Shown one piece after another: positions 56,984 to 64,000 of a DNA stretch of 64,000 nt; the stretch's first letter is position 1, and each line of letters begins with the position of its first letter. The stretch is from Pseudomonas sp. ACM7 (GTDB lineage: Bacteria; Pseudomonadota; Gammaproteobacteria; Pseudomonadales; Pseudomonadaceae): positions 2,258,460 through 2,322,459 of the forward strand of contig NZ_CP024866.1 of NCBI RefSeq assembly GCF_004136015.1, read 5' to 3'. Made by a program: the position numbers and the translations under genes. The notes below the pieces were generated by a model. That model was not told where the DNA came from. It ran no database searches and saw only the letters and a list, made by a program, of their open reading frames with translations.

Positions 56984-58279
56984 TTAAAAATCGCCTAGAT
57001 CAACAGCCTCAGGATGGACAGTTCTGTATAGCGCATAACCGTGAATAACTGCCGTAGTTGGAACAAGTCCAACCGCTCGTATAAATGTTGCCATCGCATC
57101 TATATGCGATCCGGAAGTCACAACATCGTCAACAATAACAACGTGATTAACATCGTCAATTGAATCCGTACCGTTGAATATTCCGAGAGTATCAAAATGA
57201 TCGTCCATGTCCCTTCTGCCGCCGGTCAAGTGCGAAGGCGATCTCGGCCAAAAACGTTCGAAAGAGCTACACACCTCGATATTCAACCCGGCTTCGTTTC
57301 CGTTAATCCAAAGTTTCCACCAATCACAAATCAAGTCCATAGTGTATGTAAGATTGCATTCCCTTGGTACTGATGAAGGCACCGGCACAAGTAAAATCTT
57401 CCCTTGTATATTCCTCGAACGGCACCACTCGACGAAACTTCTTTTATAATGTCCTGCCTTACTCATTAACGGCGCTGTTTGATAAAGACCATTAACACCA
57501 AATGACGGAACTCCACGCTTGGCGTTATGGTGGCTGATAGGCAAATCTTTTGCGCGCTTGACGATAGATCGAAGATCTAATGACGCATATCTATCGGTAT
57601 TATTACGGTACTGTGTTCTGTCTGGAACATATTCCTGGCCGTGTCCAATATTTTCGGGGGGCACGTGGATTCGTTCAACAACATTTATATCTATAGTATG
57701 GTAGTCAGAATCAAATGCATAAGTCGCATGGGACATATGGCCATTTAAAAAATTCGTTATATGACTCTGAAGCTCTTCAAACGTCCGGGCAACAACCGTA
57801 GGCCTTGACCATCGAGTTACCACATCAATATCATGTCGAGAACCCCATGCAGCCAAGATTGAAGGTACGCCTAAAGCGTGAGCCATATATATGTCTTTAG
57901 GACTGTCCCCAACAACTAATAACTCAATATCCGCAAAGGCAAAAAGTGCCGAGATTTGCGTTCTAAGGTCAAGTATATTGGTGATGGGCTTCGATTGTGA
58001 TCCGAAAATCAACCGATTATCAATATTGTAGCCCGTTTGTCGTAACACATGAGCGCAATATTCAGCAGGAGAATCGGAGACGATTGCCACTGCGAGGTTC
58101 GGAGTCTCAGCAAGCGCATTAATATACGCAGGAAGCCGGGTATCATAAACTGGCAAGCTAATTCTGCCACTTGCTATTTCTTCTAAAACCGCCTGCCTCC
58201 CAGCACTTGACCGCATATAAGCCTGGCAGTCACTGGTATTTACAAGTGTAAGATCCAAATCAAGAAGTAGTACCCGCAT
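56984..58279 (-). CDS. HAD hydrolase / ComF-type phosphoribosyltransferase fusion
   Basis: 431 residues, two enzyme domains. Residues about 1-180 are a HAD phosphatase: motif I DLDLTLV (Asp7, Asp9), motif II VSDS (68-70), motif III Lys97 (SQSKP) and motif IV GDSPKD (124-129). Residues about 230-420 are a phosphoribosyltransferase resembling ComFC/COG1040: LLVPVPSS (297-303) and the PRPP loop VIVDDVVTSGS (381-391). The ComF zinc finger is absent. ATG 58279 has AAGGGAG upstream and overlaps the DprA-like stop by 20 nt, so the two are coupled. DprA+PRTase pairs are known in the RqlI/RqlH (PsyrTA) toxin-antitoxin type, where the PRTase is fused to a RecQ helicase. The HAD fusion is unfamiliar to me. 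The specific function is unknown. Confidence 0.8.
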   Translation of the reverse strand: MRVLLLDLDLTLVNTSDCQAYMRSSAGRQAVLEEIASGRISLPVYDTRLPAYINALAETPNLAVAIVSDSPAEYCAHVLRQTGYNIDNRLIFGSQSKPITNILDLRTQISALFAFADIELLVVGDSPKDIYMAHALGVPSILAAWGSRHDIDVVTRWSRPTVVARTFEELQSHITNFLNGHMSHATYAFDSDYHTIDINVVERIHVPPENIGHGQEYVPDRTQYRNNTDRYASLDLRSIVKRAKDLPISHHNAKRGVPSFGVNGLYQTAPLMSKAGHYKRSFVEWCRSRNIQGKILLVPVPSSVPRECNLTYTMDLICDWWKLWINGNEAGLNIEVCSSFERFWPRSPSHLTGGRRDMDDHFDTLGIFNGTDSIDDVNHVVIVDDVVTSGSHIDAMATFIRAVGLVPTTAVIHGYALYRTVHPEAVDLGDF

Positions 58280-59231
58280 CAAAATTCTCCCTTATAACCT
58301 TAATTCTATCCTTATATTTTAAAACCCAACTGTATGTGCTTTCGTGAATGTTATTCTCAAGCACATAAAGTTGCTTATTTTGCTCTAAACAAATTCTAAT
58401 AGCATATTGGGTGCCGCTTTTATCACCGGCGCGAGCGACAACAACTCCGTCAGTAGATAAAGCGACAGTAGTTCTATTTCGATTCGCAAAATATGATCCA
58501 AATGAACCTACGCCTATAGGGTATTCACTAACCAATAGATCGCTTTCTGCAATTTGCGATTGAAGCTCTCGATTTTCTTTCGGGTAAAACATATCGAGTG
58601 GCGTACCTAATACCGCGATAGTTCGGCCTCCAAAGCGAATCGCTGCTTTATGTCCCAGAGTATCTGAGCCGGAAGCCAAGCCACTAACTATCGCGTCAAT
58701 TCCGGAGCTCAATAATCTTTTAATCACACGTGTTCCGTGATCAATATGATTAGAATTTACTAACTCCCTAGTCCCTACAAAAGCTATTGACTTTTCGACA
58801 TCAAGGAGAGAAATATCGCCCAACGTGTAAACTATAGGTGGAGTACCTGGATGCGCGCCAAGTTTAATTGGATATATAGAATCAAAAATAGTTACAGCTT
58901 TAAAAACCCCAGAAAACTTAATAAGCTTCGCATACACTTTCTTTGCTATATCTTCATCTACTGCAACAAGAGCAAATATATCATTATATAAATTTTCAAC
59001 CGAGCCCGCTTGCTCAAGCATTTTACGAAAATCATCATTTCCCTTCGCACTGCCAATGGTGATTTTTTTTGAAAGTGCGAGCACCGCATGAATCCATGCC
59101 GTTCTCAAGTCAGAGGAGTCGAGATTTTCGAGATACACAGTAAAATCCTTAACAAACCAATGATCACCGGACAATCCGGGTTTTGCTCCAATCGAAAGAC
59201 CAATGGTGCAGCTCCATAGATGATGGCACAT
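58260..59231 (-). CDS. DprA-like nucleotide-binding protein
   Basis: 323 residues from the chosen ATG; GTG 59249 and ATG 59240 are alternatives and none has a good ribosome site. After about 115 residues of unclear helical sequence comes the DprA Rossmann core: YPIKLGAHPGTPPIVYTLGD, IAFVGTREL, IVSGLASGSDTLGHKAAI, TIAVLGTPLDMFYPKEN, LLVSEYP and FANRNRTTVALS. Chromosomal DprA loads RecA on incoming DNA. Island copies without competence genes can be antitoxin-like (RqlI/PsyrA). It lies between hamB and the HAD-PRTase gene, which it overlaps. AT-rich, acquired. Confidence 0.85.
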   Translation of the reverse strand: MCHHLWSCTIGLSIGAKPGLSGDHWFVKDFTVYLENLDSSDLRTAWIHAVLALSKKITIGSAKGNDDFRKMLEQAGSVENLYNDIFALVAVDEDIAKKVYAKLIKFSGVFKAVTIFDSIYPIKLGAHPGTPPIVYTLGDISLLDVEKSIAFVGTRELVNSNHIDHGTRVIKRLLSSGIDAIVSGLASGSDTLGHKAAIRFGGRTIAVLGTPLDMFYPKENRELQSQIAESDLLVSEYPIGVGSFGSYFANRNRTTVALSTDGVVVARAGDKSGTQYAIRICLEQNKQLYVLENNIHESTYSWVLKYKDRIKVIRENFDAGTTS

Positions 59232-59238
59232 TAACACC

Positions 59239-59275
59239 ATTATAGGCACGATAGGAAGTTATACGTTGGTATAAC
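59239..59275 (-). promoter_or_regulatory. Possible promoter and operator of the dprA-like gene
   Basis: On the minus strand a consensus TATAAT (59244 down to 59239) lies about 14 nt downstream of an 18-bp palindrome GTTATAC-N4-GTATAAC (59258-59275), which covers the expected -35 position. No -35 match is seen. The placement suggests the DprA/HAD-PRTase pair can be expressed and controlled apart from hamAB. Confidence 0.4.
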
Positions 59276-59281
59276 ATGGCG

Positions 59282-59392
59282 TCAGCCGTGCAGCCACTCT
59301 GAACCGCGCTCAGCAACTCGTCGCTGAACGGTGAGCGGCTTGTAATCGCGGTCGCCCAACAGGCCATCACTCCGCAGCTCAAAGGTTTTCAT
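59282..59392 (-). CDS. Possible 36-residue small protein between hamB and dprA-like gene
   Basis: Starts MKTFELRSDGLLGDRD and ends GSEWLHG, 36 residues, preceded by AAAGGAAAGG at good spacing. It lies in a short GC-rich patch that contrasts with the AT-rich neighbours, so it may be a fragment of an older gene. No family is recognised. Low confidence. Confidence 0.35.
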   Translation of the reverse strand: MKTFELRSDGLLGDRDYKPLTVQRRVAERGSEWLHG

Positions 59393-59444
59393 AGATCAAA
59401 ACCTTTCCTTTAAACCGCGGCATAAGCTCGCAAAAAGGGCGATT

Positions 59445-59460
59445 ATGGGTTAGCCCATAG
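59445..59460 (-). terminator. Weak hairpin after hamB
   Basis: TATGGG/CCCATA stem with a 4-nt loop ending 3 bp before the hamB stop-side boundary, with CCCTTTTTG further along the minus strand. It may partly end hamAB transcripts. Confidence 0.35.
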
Positions 59461-59462
59461 CA

Positions 59463-62078
59463 TTAGGTTCGGTACCCACTACGCTTCAGATACCTAGAAA
59501 ACAATAGAGGTAATCCACGAAGTGGCGCTCTTTTCACCCACTCCTCAAGGTCAACGACCTCACTAGGAATCATTTTTCGCAACCTGAGCGCAATACTCCT
59601 GTTAATACCAAGCGACATGAGCTCAAGAACCTTAGGATCAAAACTGCCAAGTTCAATCATCGCAGGTAAGCTTAAGGAGTATGCGTTTTCCTCTTTTTGC
59701 TCTTCCGTAAGCGTGTGACTAACAATATCAGACCACAAAGAAAAATACTTAACCATAATAAATGTAATATTTCTGCTTATATGATCAGTAACAAATCGCG
59801 CAGCACTATCCACCTTTGAATCTTCTTGTTCATCTTCTCCGACCGCCTCATTTAAAATTCTTTCGATAAAATACCTATGAGACTTACCGGCCATCCAATA
59901 ATAAGCATCATAGACTAAACGCCTAATCGATATATATGATCCCCACCGATTCGAATTAATCTCGTGTTCAATATTAAAAACATCATTCAGCTTCTGCGCT
60001 ATAGATTCAAACTGTGAATAAAATGTTGGCTCGTCAGAACTGTCAACTCCCCCCTTAGATTTACGACTGACGGCAAATTTTTTGGTAATCCAATCTTCCA
60101 GTGGCTCAGCAACAATTAGCTTATAAAGCTTATCTTGCAACAATGGATCAATGTATGGATTCCTTTGCAACAGCTCAGAAGGAATTGATAGAGACAAACT
60201 AACGGGCGCTAGTTTTTTAGCGATAGCATCTCTGTATTTATCGGGAATCTGTGCACTTTCAAGTATGCGCTGATAATGCGCTGAATCAGCAGCATGGAGT
60301 TGGCGTATGTAAGAAACTGTAGGATAAAGCTTTTCTCCATTCTCAACCTCCACAATATGAGAGCGTTCCTTATCAACAAGCTGATAAATTCTTTCAAAGT
60401 TATCTTCTAATGCAGACACTACCGAAGGACGTATTGTTTTCTGCTTATTGTCGGTTATACGTCCAGAAGCCCACTCTTCATCGATAATATCTAAACAATA
60501 AACCTCACCATAAAGATTAGTACTAGCTCGCCCGGCACGCCCAATGAGGTTCATGAACTCAAATTGAGTAAGTGCCGTAGCTCCCACCTTAGGATTTATA
60601 ACTATCAATTTATCTGCAGGAAGATTGACTCCCTGAATCAACGTGGAGGTACAAACCAAATTCTTGATGTGATTATTTGTATATAACTCCTCGATTTCCA
60701 TTCGAGCGATGTCAGGGAGTCCCGCATGGTGAAACCCGACACCAAGACGTAAAGTTTTTATTAGACAATAATCAGGATGAATTTCGTCAGCCAAATACTC
60801 GAGCAAGTCTTTTATATCCTGTGATGCTCCCTCGGTAATCGACGCATTAGACATACCAACTATAGGAGCAATTTTATTAGCCCACTTCTCTGCGGAGCTT
60901 TTACTAGGTGAAAACACAATACAACTATCATTCTTGTCAATATTATCCATGAACGCGGCAATTGCTTCGCCGTGGTTGTTTTTTGCTTTAGAGTATATAG
61001 ACTTTTTAAGCTTCAACTCCCCTCCAATCACCTTACCGGTCTGGCTAAACAATCTGTAGCTGGCTATTTTTTCCCTCGGCTTAAATGTAATTGAAGCCTT
61101 GATCTGAAATACAGGACTAGAAATTGTTGCTGCCTCAACAAGTTTAATCTTAGCAACCTTTTTTATAGGGTCTGCCACATTATGAATGAAAGGTCCTGCA
61201 AACATAAACTGAGTATTGCGCCACTTCGTAACCATTCGGTAAAGCGCATTCTCGAACACGATACCTCGGCTGGCATCTTCTAAATTGTGAATCTCATCAA
61301 AAAACACAATTTTTGGAGGCTTAGACATTTCATCTTGAAGGGTCTTAATACAGCGTTCCGGAGTAAGTACAAACACCACTGATTTATCGAATTTTTCCAG
61401 TTCTCTATATGTAGTATAGATGTGAGCCGACTCACCCAGCGCGATCTTAAGTTCGGAGCTAGCCTGGTTAATCAACGCTTTAGTAGGAACTATATAAAAA
61501 GCAACGGACGGCTTCTGCAGAAGCATCTCCACTATATACTTCTGAATAATAAACGACTTTCCCGCTGAGGTCGGCGCCGATATAGCTGTATTATGTCCAG
61601 CTATCAATGTATCCCACAGTTTCCGCTGGAAATCAGTAAATGTTGCAGTGGTGCTATCAAAAAACTCCTGCGTCAAATAACTCCGCTTAGCCGACAGCTC
61701 AAAATCAAGCACCGTGCTGAAATTACTTTGATATTGTCCGTTGCTAAATATATTCGGAACATGCTTGCTGGATAATAAATTTCCAGTTCGAGATTGAAGT
61801 ATGTAGCAAGCTTTACGGTAGACTTCGTTACTTGGGTCATTTAGAAATAGAAGTGCCCCGTAAGAATTAGCTAAATTTTTAAGTGCCTCTGAGCTTCCTG
61901 TTGCGACTATTGATGCCAACCACGTCGCTTTTCGTAACTGCTCTACCGATAACGAAAGGTGCTCAGGAATGCTGATACCTTTCTTTTTCAAAAATAGGCT
62001 TTCTAAAAGCGCATCATATACTGAACAGAAACCCGGGTGCTTAGAGGCATCCTCCGATAGCTTTGTACTCTGGCTCAT
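59463..62078 (-). CDS. hamB: Hachiman helicase HamB (Ski2-like SF2)
   Basis: 871 residues. Superfamily 2 motifs: Walker A APTSAGKS (168-175), Ia PTKALINQ, II DEIH (261-264), the Ski2/HelQ-type GVGFHHAGLP (447-455) and VI GRAGRAS (513-519). An unassigned C-terminal region of about 300 residues follows. In Hachiman, HamB is a DNA-sensing helicase that restrains the HamA nuclease until phage or damaged DNA is met. AAGGAAGAG precedes the ATG. It begins 1 nt after the hamA stop. AT-rich. Confidence 0.88.
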   Translation of the reverse strand: MSQSTKLSEDASKHPGFCSVYDALLESLFLKKKGISIPEHLSLSVEQLRKATWLASIVATGSSEALKNLANSYGALLFLNDPSNEVYRKACYILQSRTGNLLSSKHVPNIFSNGQYQSNFSTVLDFELSAKRSYLTQEFFDSTTATFTDFQRKLWDTLIAGHNTAISAPTSAGKSFIIQKYIVEMLLQKPSVAFYIVPTKALINQASSELKIALGESAHIYTTYRELEKFDKSVVFVLTPERCIKTLQDEMSKPPKIVFFDEIHNLEDASRGIVFENALYRMVTKWRNTQFMFAGPFIHNVADPIKKVAKIKLVEAATISSPVFQIKASITFKPREKIASYRLFSQTGKVIGGELKLKKSIYSKAKNNHGEAIAAFMDNIDKNDSCIVFSPSKSSAEKWANKIAPIVGMSNASITEGASQDIKDLLEYLADEIHPDYCLIKTLRLGVGFHHAGLPDIARMEIEELYTNNHIKNLVCTSTLIQGVNLPADKLIVINPKVGATALTQFEFMNLIGRAGRASTNLYGEVYCLDIIDEEWASGRITDNKQKTIRPSVVSALEDNFERIYQLVDKERSHIVEVENGEKLYPTVSYIRQLHAADSAHYQRILESAQIPDKYRDAIAKKLAPVSLSLSIPSELLQRNPYIDPLLQDKLYKLIVAEPLEDWITKKFAVSRKSKGGVDSSDEPTFYSQFESIAQKLNDVFNIEHEINSNRWGSYISIRRLVYDAYYWMAGKSHRYFIERILNEAVGEDEQEDSKVDSAARFVTDHISRNITFIMVKYFSLWSDIVSHTLTEEQKEENAYSLSLPAMIELGSFDPKVLELMSLGINRSIALRLRKMIPSEVVDLEEWVKRAPLRGLPLLFSRYLKRSGYRT

Positions 62079-62079
62079 A

Positions 62080-63021
62080 TTATTTCTCTTCCTTGAACTC
62101 TATATTATGAATTGCCTTGTACAAGGACTTCTTAAAACCTCCAACATCTGACATCGGAATAAGAAAAAAATCTAAATGAACTTTTTTTAGCTTCTTATAG
62201 CCGTCCACCTTTCCATTAATAGACTCAGACAGCTTCAACCCATTCTTAGAAATCCATTTCTCCACAAGTTTTTCCGCGTGGCTTTTACTTGTGCATTCAT
62301 CTTCAATTTTTGATATTCCTGCATCATCGTACACAAGAAGAACCGGGTGAGTTTTGATACAGCTTTGATATTCATCCGTCCCTGGCAAAAATGCATTGTA
62401 AATTGTCTCTAACTGATCCAACGAGAAATTTTCAGATATATTTGAACGCGCGATAAACAATTCATGCGACAGGGCGCTAGAGGAGTAATTTTGGTGAAAC
62501 CTATCTAGGGACTCCAAGGAACTATCTGTGGCCTTACTAAAACTCTGATGAATTTTTGACTCTCCGATGAAGATTGACATTTCATCACCATACTTGCCAA
62601 AAAATACACCATCACCGCCTTTTACTTGATCATTGACATTGGTCAGAAGCCTCAATTTATGAGAGACCATCGGAGCTTTAAGAACAGCCTCTACCAACAT
62701 GTAGAGCATCAATTCCCCGTACTTCCCATCCATCACAGGATTAGTACTACCAAAATGGGCCGCCGCTCGTCTAAATGGTTCAACGCCCTCAAGTTGAAAT
62801 TTCTGAATTTCCGAACGCCCAAAGATAAAGTGCTTGATAGAGTCAGCCAAATACTCGACAAGAGCTAAAGTTTCTTGTTCAGTACCAGAGAACTTAACTG
62901 AAAGGACTCTAACTTTCGTCTTTATTTTCTCTTGAGATGGATGCTGGATAAAAAACTTATCAACCCATTTTAGGTCCGTTGATATGTATTTTTCCCATTT
63001 TTCGGACTTCAGATCTTCCAT
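62080..63021 (-). CDS. hamA: Hachiman nuclease HamA (DUF1837)
   Basis: 313 residues from ATG 63021, which has GGGAAGG upstream; the frame runs on to a TTG at 63060. The DUF1837 signature region is present: GKYGELMLYMLVEAVL (99-114), then the PD-(D/E)xK-like triad Asp137 (GGDGVFF) and Glu154-x-Lys156 (FIGESK). HamA is the effector that degrades DNA once released by HamB. The tail ends in a charged FKEEK. First gene of the minus-strand cluster, just inside the right attachment site. AT-rich, horizontally acquired. Confidence 0.87.
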   Translation of the reverse strand: MEDLKSEKWEKYISTDLKWVDKFFIQHPSQEKIKTKVRVLSVKFSGTEQETLALVEYLADSIKHFIFGRSEIQKFQLEGVEPFRRAAAHFGSTNPVMDGKYGELMLYMLVEAVLKAPMVSHKLRLLTNVNDQVKGGDGVFFGKYGDEMSIFIGESKIHQSFSKATDSSLESLDRFHQNYSSSALSHELFIARSNISENFSLDQLETIYNAFLPGTDEYQSCIKTHPVLLVYDDAGISKIEDECTSKSHAEKLVEKWISKNGLKLSESINGKVDGYKKLKKVHLDFFLIPMSDVGGFKKSLYKAIHNIEFKEEK

Positions 63022-63217
63022 TTTTCCTTCCCTGAACAAACGCGACAAATCAAACCGCAAAGAGTGGTCTAGCTCGTGACGCCATTATGCCACCACTCTT
63101 GAGAAGGTAGGCACTGGTAGTTTGGGTAAGGCTGAGAAAGCTCTTTAGGGTAAATGAAGAGGTAGAATTGAAAACAAACTTAAATAACATATTGATTATA
63201 AAGAACTTTATTTCAGA
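63022..63217 (-). promoter_or_regulatory. Upstream region of hamA
   Basis: About 200 bp, AT-rich, between hamA and attR. On the minus strand TATAAT occurs at 63200-63195 and CATAAT at 63089-63084; neither has a good -35. The operon promoter is expected here. Confidence 0.35.
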
Positions 63218-63240
63218 TTCGACTCCTGGTGCCGCACCAT
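63218..63240 (+). repeat. Right attachment site (attR) of the tRNA-Thr island
   Basis: TTCGACTCCTGGTGCCGCACCAT in two pieces (TTCGACTCCTGGTGCC, GCACCAT) equals the tRNA-Thr 3' end minus one G. The sequence becomes GC-rich and core-like directly after it. Confidence 0.85.
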
Positions 63241-63246
63241 ACAAAA

Positions 63247-63284
63247 CAAAGCCCTCGTAGAAATACGAGGGCTTTGTTGTTTCC
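63247..63284. terminator. Terminator, formerly downstream of tRNA-Thr or of the SDR gene
   Basis: A perfect 13-bp stem CAAAGCCCTCGTA/TACGAGGGCTTTG with a GAAA loop (63247-63276), flanked by A-rich and T-rich runs, so bidirectional. It also ends the minus-strand SDR gene. Confidence 0.85.
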
Positions 63285-63317
63285 GGGGTTTGAGTTTCTA
63301 TGCCCCGACGGTTTCGA

Positions 63318-64000
63318 TCAGTCGAACTCCGTCGACTCCGAAAGGTGCTCCCAAGCGTCGATTTCCGCCTGAAGGTGCGCAATCTTTTCGCGCACCAGCC
63401 TCACAGCATCCTTACCCAGTAACAGATGAACCGGCGGCTTTTGCGCAGCCACCAGGGTCAACAATGCCTGCGCCGCTTTGTGCGGATCGCCGGCCTGCTT
63501 GCCACTTTTTTCTTCACGCGCCTTGCGGACCGGATCGAACACCGCGTCGTACTCACTCAATGTACGACCCGAACGGATCATCGAGCGGCCTGCCCATTCG
63601 GTACGAAACGAGCCCGGCGCCATGGCGGTCACGTGGATGCCCAGACTTTCCACTTCTTTGGCCAGCGCTTCACTCACGCCTTCGAGGGCGAATTTGCTGC
63701 CGCTGTAGTAGGCGATGCCCGGCAACGTGATGAAGCCGGCCATGGACGTGATGTTGACGATATGCCCCCTGCGCCGCTCACGCATACCGGGCAAAACCGC
63801 CTTGATCATTGCCACCGCGCCAAACACATTAACGTCGAACTGACGCTGCAGTTCAGTCAGCGGCGACTCCTCTAGAATGCCCTCATGACCATAACCGGCG
63901 TTGTTCACCAACACGTCGATCTGGCCCACCTCGCGCAGAATATCGGCCACCAGCGGCTCAATCGCCGGAAAATCGGTGACATCGAGTACGAACGCTTTGG
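63318..64000 (-). CDS. Short-chain dehydrogenase/reductase (5' end cut by window)
   Basis: At least 227 residues; the frame is open through position 64000. Rossmann SDR features: DVLVNNAGYGHEG, the catalytic Ser in VNITSMAGF, and YxxxK in AYYSGSKFALEG. The N-terminal TGxxxGIG cofactor motif must lie beyond the window. It is an NAD(P)-dependent oxidoreductase of unknown substrate. GC-rich core-type codon use resumes here, outside the island. Confidence 0.92.
   Translation of the reverse strand, partial: KAFVLDVTDFPAIEPLVADILREVGQIDVLVNNAGYGHEGILEESPLTELQRQFDVNVFGAVAMIKAVLPGMRERRRGHIVNITSMAGFITLPGIAYYSGSKFALEGVSEALAKEVESLGIHVTAMAPGSFRTEWAGRSMIRSGRTLSEYDAVFDPVRKAREEKSGKQAGDPHKAAQALLTLVAAQKPPVHLLLGKDAVRLVREKIAHLQAEIDAWEHLSESTEFD

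Larger units (their letters stand above)
53249..63240. mobile_element. 10-kb genomic island integrated at tRNA-Thr
   Basis: Bounded by the direct repeat of the tRNA-Thr 3' end (53225-53248 and 63218-63240). It opens with a P4-type integrase gene reading away from the tRNA, the classic island layout. Contents in order: frameshifted integrase; a 0.9-kb stretch with hairpins and DnaA-like boxes; a second recombinase-like gene plus small partner; and, on the minus strand, a HAD-PRTase fusion, a DprA-like gene and Hachiman hamB and hamA. The left third is GC-rich and the rest clearly AT-rich, so the island is composite. Confidence 0.88.

Noticed and set aside
56984..59249. Naming the DprA/PRTase pair PsyrTA (RqlHI)
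   Set aside because: Those systems, as I recall them, have a RecQ-like helicase in the toxin. Here the PRTase is fused to a HAD domain, so only a relationship, not identity, is claimed.
63050..63382. A 110-codon minus-strand open frame spanning attR
   Set aside because: It crosses the attachment site and a strong terminator and has no recognisable domain.

Overview
The window reads as a chromosomal segment of a Pseudomonas of the P. fluorescens type. The evidence is the gene order (fbp, glgP, typA, thiI, glnA, ntrBC, trmL, secB, grxC, gpmI, envC, ctpA, his genes, mutY), the high GC content, and many copies of a GTGGGAGCGGGCTTGCTCGCG-type REP element between genes. The fbp gene at the left edge and a short-chain dehydrogenase at the right edge are cut by the window.

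Positions 1-38850 are ordinary core genome: fbp; a DUF2339/DUF3999 membrane pair; glgP; a YkgJ Cys-cluster protein; typA; thiI; and glnA with a sigma-54 promoter. Two DUF4124 proteins and ntrBC follow, with an NtrC box upstream of ntrB. Just after ntrC lies a sigma-54 promoter driving three near-identical modules, which I read as the nitrogen-regulated sRNA NrsZ. Then come trmL, secB-grxC-rhodanese, gpmI, envC-ctpA-polysaccharide deacetylase, a serine protease, hisB-hisH-DUF2164-hisA-hisF, an OFA-type MFS carrier, a PanZ-like protein, and asmA-mutY-yggX followed by tRNA-Phe(GAA).

Positions 38848-41330 form a small islet at tRNA-Phe. A decayed copy of the tRNA 3' half plus its terminator lies 2.4 kb downstream. 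Between the two copies sit a TauD/AsnO-like Fe(II)/2OG oxygenase and a TSUP exporter. Positions 41380-53040 hold accessory but Pseudomonas-typical genes: a YhcG-type nuclease with an overlapping hydrolase gene, two paralogous small proteins, an amino-acid permease, a basic amino-acid ABC transporter operon, a methyltransferase and an unusual deaminase-fold protein.

Positions 53172-63240 are the most interesting part. A 10-kb genomic island is inserted at the 3' end of tRNA-Thr(TGT), bounded by a 23/24-bp repeat of the tRNA end. Its GC-rich left half has a frameshifted P4-type integrase, a stretch with DnaA-box-like motifs and perfect hairpins, and a second tyrosine-recombinase-like gene with a small overlapping partner. 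Its AT-rich right half is a minus-strand defence cluster. A two-gene Hachiman system (hamA, DUF1837/PD-(D/E)xK-type; hamB, Ski2-like helicase) is followed by a DprA-like protein and an unusual HAD-hydrolase/ComF-type phosphoribosyltransferase fusion. The DprA/fusion pair has its own possible promoter with an 18-bp palindrome and ends in a terminator. DprA plus PRTase recalls the RqlI/RqlH (PsyrTA) toxin-antitoxin modules, but with a HAD domain instead of a RecQ helicase. This four-gene set is the best candidate for an undescribed system.
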